Source: Hylemonella gracilis ATCC 19624 (lineage in GTDB: Bacteria; Pseudomonadota; Gammaproteobacteria; Burkholderiales; Burkholderiaceae_C). From it: DNA of 55,531 nucleotides. The stretch covers positions 1 to 55,531 of the forward strand of contig NZ_AEGR01000081.1 in assembly GCF_000211835.1 (NCBI RefSeq), written 5' to 3'. The notes under the pieces were generated by a model. The model ran no database searches, was not told the origin of the DNA, and saw only the letters and a program-made list of their open reading frames with translations. Both the position numbers and the translations under genes were made by a program. The stretch's first letter is position 1, and each line of letters starts with the position of its first letter. Shown one piece after another: positions 53,759 through 55,531 of the stretch.

Positions 53759-53773
53759 TGAGAATTATTCTCA
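53759..53773. promoter_or_regulatory. Fur box upstream of fecI
   Basis: TGAGAAT-T-ATTCTCA is a perfect 7-1-7 palindrome close to the Fur consensus core, in an otherwise AT-rich patch of a GC-rich region. It lies just upstream of fecI, so iron-replete Fur would repress the fec unit. Confidence 0.75.
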
Positions 53774-53860
53774 TATTTGACACGAAAAACCTCTGGCCGT
53801 CAATCCGTCAGCCCTGAGTCCGCGCCAGCAGACGCAGAAGACGCAGCGGTTCAAGCAATG

Positions 53861-53904
53861 AAAAGCCCAAAGCCCAGGCGGTTACCCGCCTGGGCTTTGG
53901 GCTT
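53861..53904 (-). terminator. Terminator after lpdA
   Basis: A 19-bp perfect stem with a 4-nt loop, from about 53863 to 53904, contains the AAGCCCAAAGCCCAGG arm. On the minus strand it is followed by TTTT and lies 19 bp after the lpdA stop. The interval to the Fur box holds nothing else. Confidence 0.85.
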
Positions 53905-53922
53905 GAGCAGCTTCAGAACCGC

Positions 53923-55531
53923 TTATTTCTTCTGCGGCGGCACGTCCGTGCAACTGCCGTGGGCGATCTCCGCCGCCATGCCGATACTCTCGCCCAGCGT
54001 GGGGTGCGGGTGGATGGTCTTGCCGATGTCCACGGCGTCGGCGCCCATCTCGATGGCCAGGACGATCTCGCCGATCATGTCACCCGCGTGCGTGCCGACG
54101 ATGCCGCCGCCCACGATGCGGTGCGTCTCCTCGTCGAACAGCAGCTTGGTGTAGCCCTCGTCACGCCCGTTGGCGATGGCGCGGCCGGAGGCGGTCCAGG
54201 GGAACAGGCCCTTCTTGACCTTCACACCCTGCGCCTTGGCCTGGTCTTCGGTCAGACCCACCCAGGCCACTTCGGGGTCGGTGTAGGCCACGCTGGGGAT
54301 CACGCGCGCGTCGAAAGCGCTGCTGGCCAGCTCCGGGTTGCCCTGCAATTCACCGGCGATGACTTCCGCCGCCACATGCCCTTCGTGCACGGCCTTGTGC
54401 GCCAGCATGGGCTGGCCCACGATGTCGCCGATGGCGAAGATGTTCGGCACATTGGTGCGCATCTGCACGTCGACATTGATGAAACCCCGGTCCGTGACGG
54501 CGATGCCGGCCTTCTCGGCGGAGATTTTCTTGCCATTGGGCGTGCGGCCCACGGCCTGCAGCACCAGGTCGTAGACGCCTTCGCTCTTGGTGCCGTCCAG
54601 GCCTTCGAACTGGACCTTGATGCCTTGCGGCGTGGCTTGCGCGCCCACGGTCTTGGTCTTGAGCATCACATTGTCGAAGCGATGCTTGTTCATCTTGTCC
54701 CAGACCTTGACCAGGTCGCGGTCGGCCCCCTGCATCAAGCCGTCCATCATCTCCACCACGTCCAGGCGCGCGCCCAGGGTGCTGTAGACCGTGCCCATCT
54801 CCAGGCCGATGATGCCGCCGCCGACGATCAGCATCTTCTTGGGCACCTGCGTCAAGGCCAACGCGCCTGTGGAATCCACCACGCGCGGGTCCTCGGGCAT
54901 GAAGGGCAAACGCACGGCTTGCGAGCCCGCCGCGATGATGGCCTTCTTGAAGGCCACCACCTGCTTCTTGCCGGTTTTTTGCTGGGCCGCGCCCGAGGTC
55001 TCTTCCACTTCGAGGTGGTTGGCACCCGCGAAGGAACCGTAACCGCGCAGCACCGTGACCTTGCGCATCTTGGCCATGGCACTCAGACCGCCGGTCAGCT
55101 TGCCGATCACCTTTTCCTTGTGGCCGCGCAACTTGTCGATGTTGAGCACCGGCTTGCCAAATTCCACGCCCAGGTCGGCCATGTGGCTGACCTCATCCAT
55201 CACGGCCGCGACGTGCAGCAGGGCCTTGGACGGAATGCAACCCACGTTCAGGCAGACACCGCCCAGGGTGGCATAGCGCTCGACCAGAACGACCTTGAGG
55301 CCCAGATCGGCCGCGCGGAAGGCCGCCGAATAACCGCCGGGGCCGCCGCCGAGCACCAGCACGTCGCACTCCACGTCGGCGCTGCCACCGAAGCTGGCCG
55401 CCACGGGGGCTGGCGCAGCAACGGGTGCGGGCGCCGAGGCCGCGGCGGGGGTGGCAACAGGGGCCGCCGGTGCCGGCGTGGCTGCAGCACCCGCCGCCTC
55501 CAGCATCAGCACCACCGAGCCTTCCTTCACC
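53923..55531 (-). CDS. lpdA: Dihydrolipoyl dehydrogenase (E3) with N-terminal lipoyl domain, start off window
   Basis: This is the FAD-dependent E3 component of 2-oxoacid dehydrogenase complexes. The visible part (about 535 aa) starts inside the end of an N-terminal lipoyl domain (VKEGSVVLMLEAAG), followed by an Ala/Pro linker and the full E3: FAD motif VLVLGGGPGGYSAAFRAADLG, redox disulfide GGVCLNVGCIPSK, NAD motif MLIVGGGIIGLEMG, and C-terminal HPHPTLGE with the catalytic His-Glu. Lipoyl-E3 fusions usually follow aceE/aceF, which would lie beyond the right edge. The true start is outside the window. Confidence 0.95.
   Translation of the reverse strand, partial: VKEGSVVLMLEAAGAAATPAPAAPVATPAAASAPAPVAAPAPVAASFGGSADVECDVLVLGGGPGGYSAAFRAADLGLKVVLVERYATLGGVCLNVGCIPSKALLHVAAVMDEVSHMADLGVEFGKPVLNIDKLRGHKEKVIGKLTGGLSAMAKMRKVTVLRGYGSFAGANHLEVEETSGAAQQKTGKKQVVAFKKAIIAAGSQAVRLPFMPEDPRVVDSTGALALTQVPKKMLIVGGGIIGLEMGTVYSTLGARLDVVEMMDGLMQGADRDLVKVWDKMNKHRFDNVMLKTKTVGAQATPQGIKVQFEGLDGTKSEGVYDLVLQAVGRTPNGKKISAEKAGIAVTDRGFINVDVQMRTNVPNIFAIGDIVGQPMLAHKAVHEGHVAAEVIAGELQGNPELASSAFDARVIPSVAYTDPEVAWVGLTEDQAKAQGVKVKKGLFPWTASGRAIANGRDEGYTKLLFDEETHRIVGGGIVGTHAGDMIGEIVLAIEMGADAVDIGKTIHPHPTLGESIGMAAEIAHGSCTDVPPQKK

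Noticed and set aside
1-55531. CRISPR arrays, tRNA, rRNA, insertion sequences or prophage
   Set aside because: No regularly spaced repeats, cloverleaf-like segments, transposase or phage proteins were recognised on either strand.

Overview
The window comes from a high-GC betaproteobacterium, most likely a Burkholderiales member close to the Comamonadaceae. The evidence is the aerobic cobalamin pathway, class I PHA genes, Bug/TctAB and TRAP transporters, a 6S RNA behind zapA, and an intergenic repeat that I associate with that family from memory. The family assignment is inference.

Positions 1-23.4 kb hold a cobalamin synthesis and uptake region, almost entirely on the minus strand. A B12 riboswitch (about 23165-23391) leads into btuB, cobB, cobU, btuF, btuC, btuD, a CbiM-like cobalt permease, then cobG, cobH, cobI and cobJ, mostly with ATGA-type stop/start overlaps. 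cobK lies on the opposite strand and overlaps both neighbours. Beyond it the minus-strand series resumes with cobL, cobE, cobM, cobF, cobO, a second BtuF-like gene, cobW, cobN, a ChlI-like AAA+ ATPase and a VWA (ChlD-like) gene cut by the window edge. cobG, cobF and cobN mark the aerobic route. CobS and CobT are absent here and the ChlI/VWA pair sits where they would be expected.

Positions 23.4-25.5 kb hold a zapB-like gene, zapA, the 6S RNA and a stand-alone formyltransferase that resembles the hydrolase domain of 10-formyl-THF dehydrogenase.

Positions 25.5-34.7 kb hold an oxalate module. It has a Bug solute-binding protein, TctB and TctA, a divergent Crp/Fnr-type regulator, oxalyl-CoA decarboxylase and two formyl-CoA:oxalate CoA-transferases. 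Related inverted repeats (ATTGACC-N2-GGTCAAT type) lie about 41 bp upstream of the predicted starts of both the transporter operon and oxc. This suggests that uptake and catabolism are co-regulated, with the tripartite tricarboxylate transporter as a candidate oxalate importer. This is the most interesting part of the window.

Positions 34.7-44 kb hold a small lipoprotein, a Bcr/CflA-type MFS exporter, YnfA, acetoacetyl-CoA reductase (phaB), a TRAP transporter (dctQ-dctM-dctP), PHA synthase (phaC), a small membrane protein and PgeF/YfiH. A repeat element encodes part of the DctQ C-terminus.

Positions 44-55.5 kb hold assorted metabolic genes: an ABM monooxygenase-like protein, an FAH-family hydrolase, a DUF1566-like exported protein, an isochorismatase-like hydrolase, an acrylyl-CoA reductase-like MDR, an NlpC/P60 lipoprotein and an exported alpha/beta-hydrolase-fold protein lacking the usual nucleophile. 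They are followed by a Fur-box-preceded fecI-fecR-TonB receptor unit and dihydrolipoyl dehydrogenase (lpdA), truncated at the right edge. I saw no rRNA, tRNA, CRISPR, insertion sequence or prophage.
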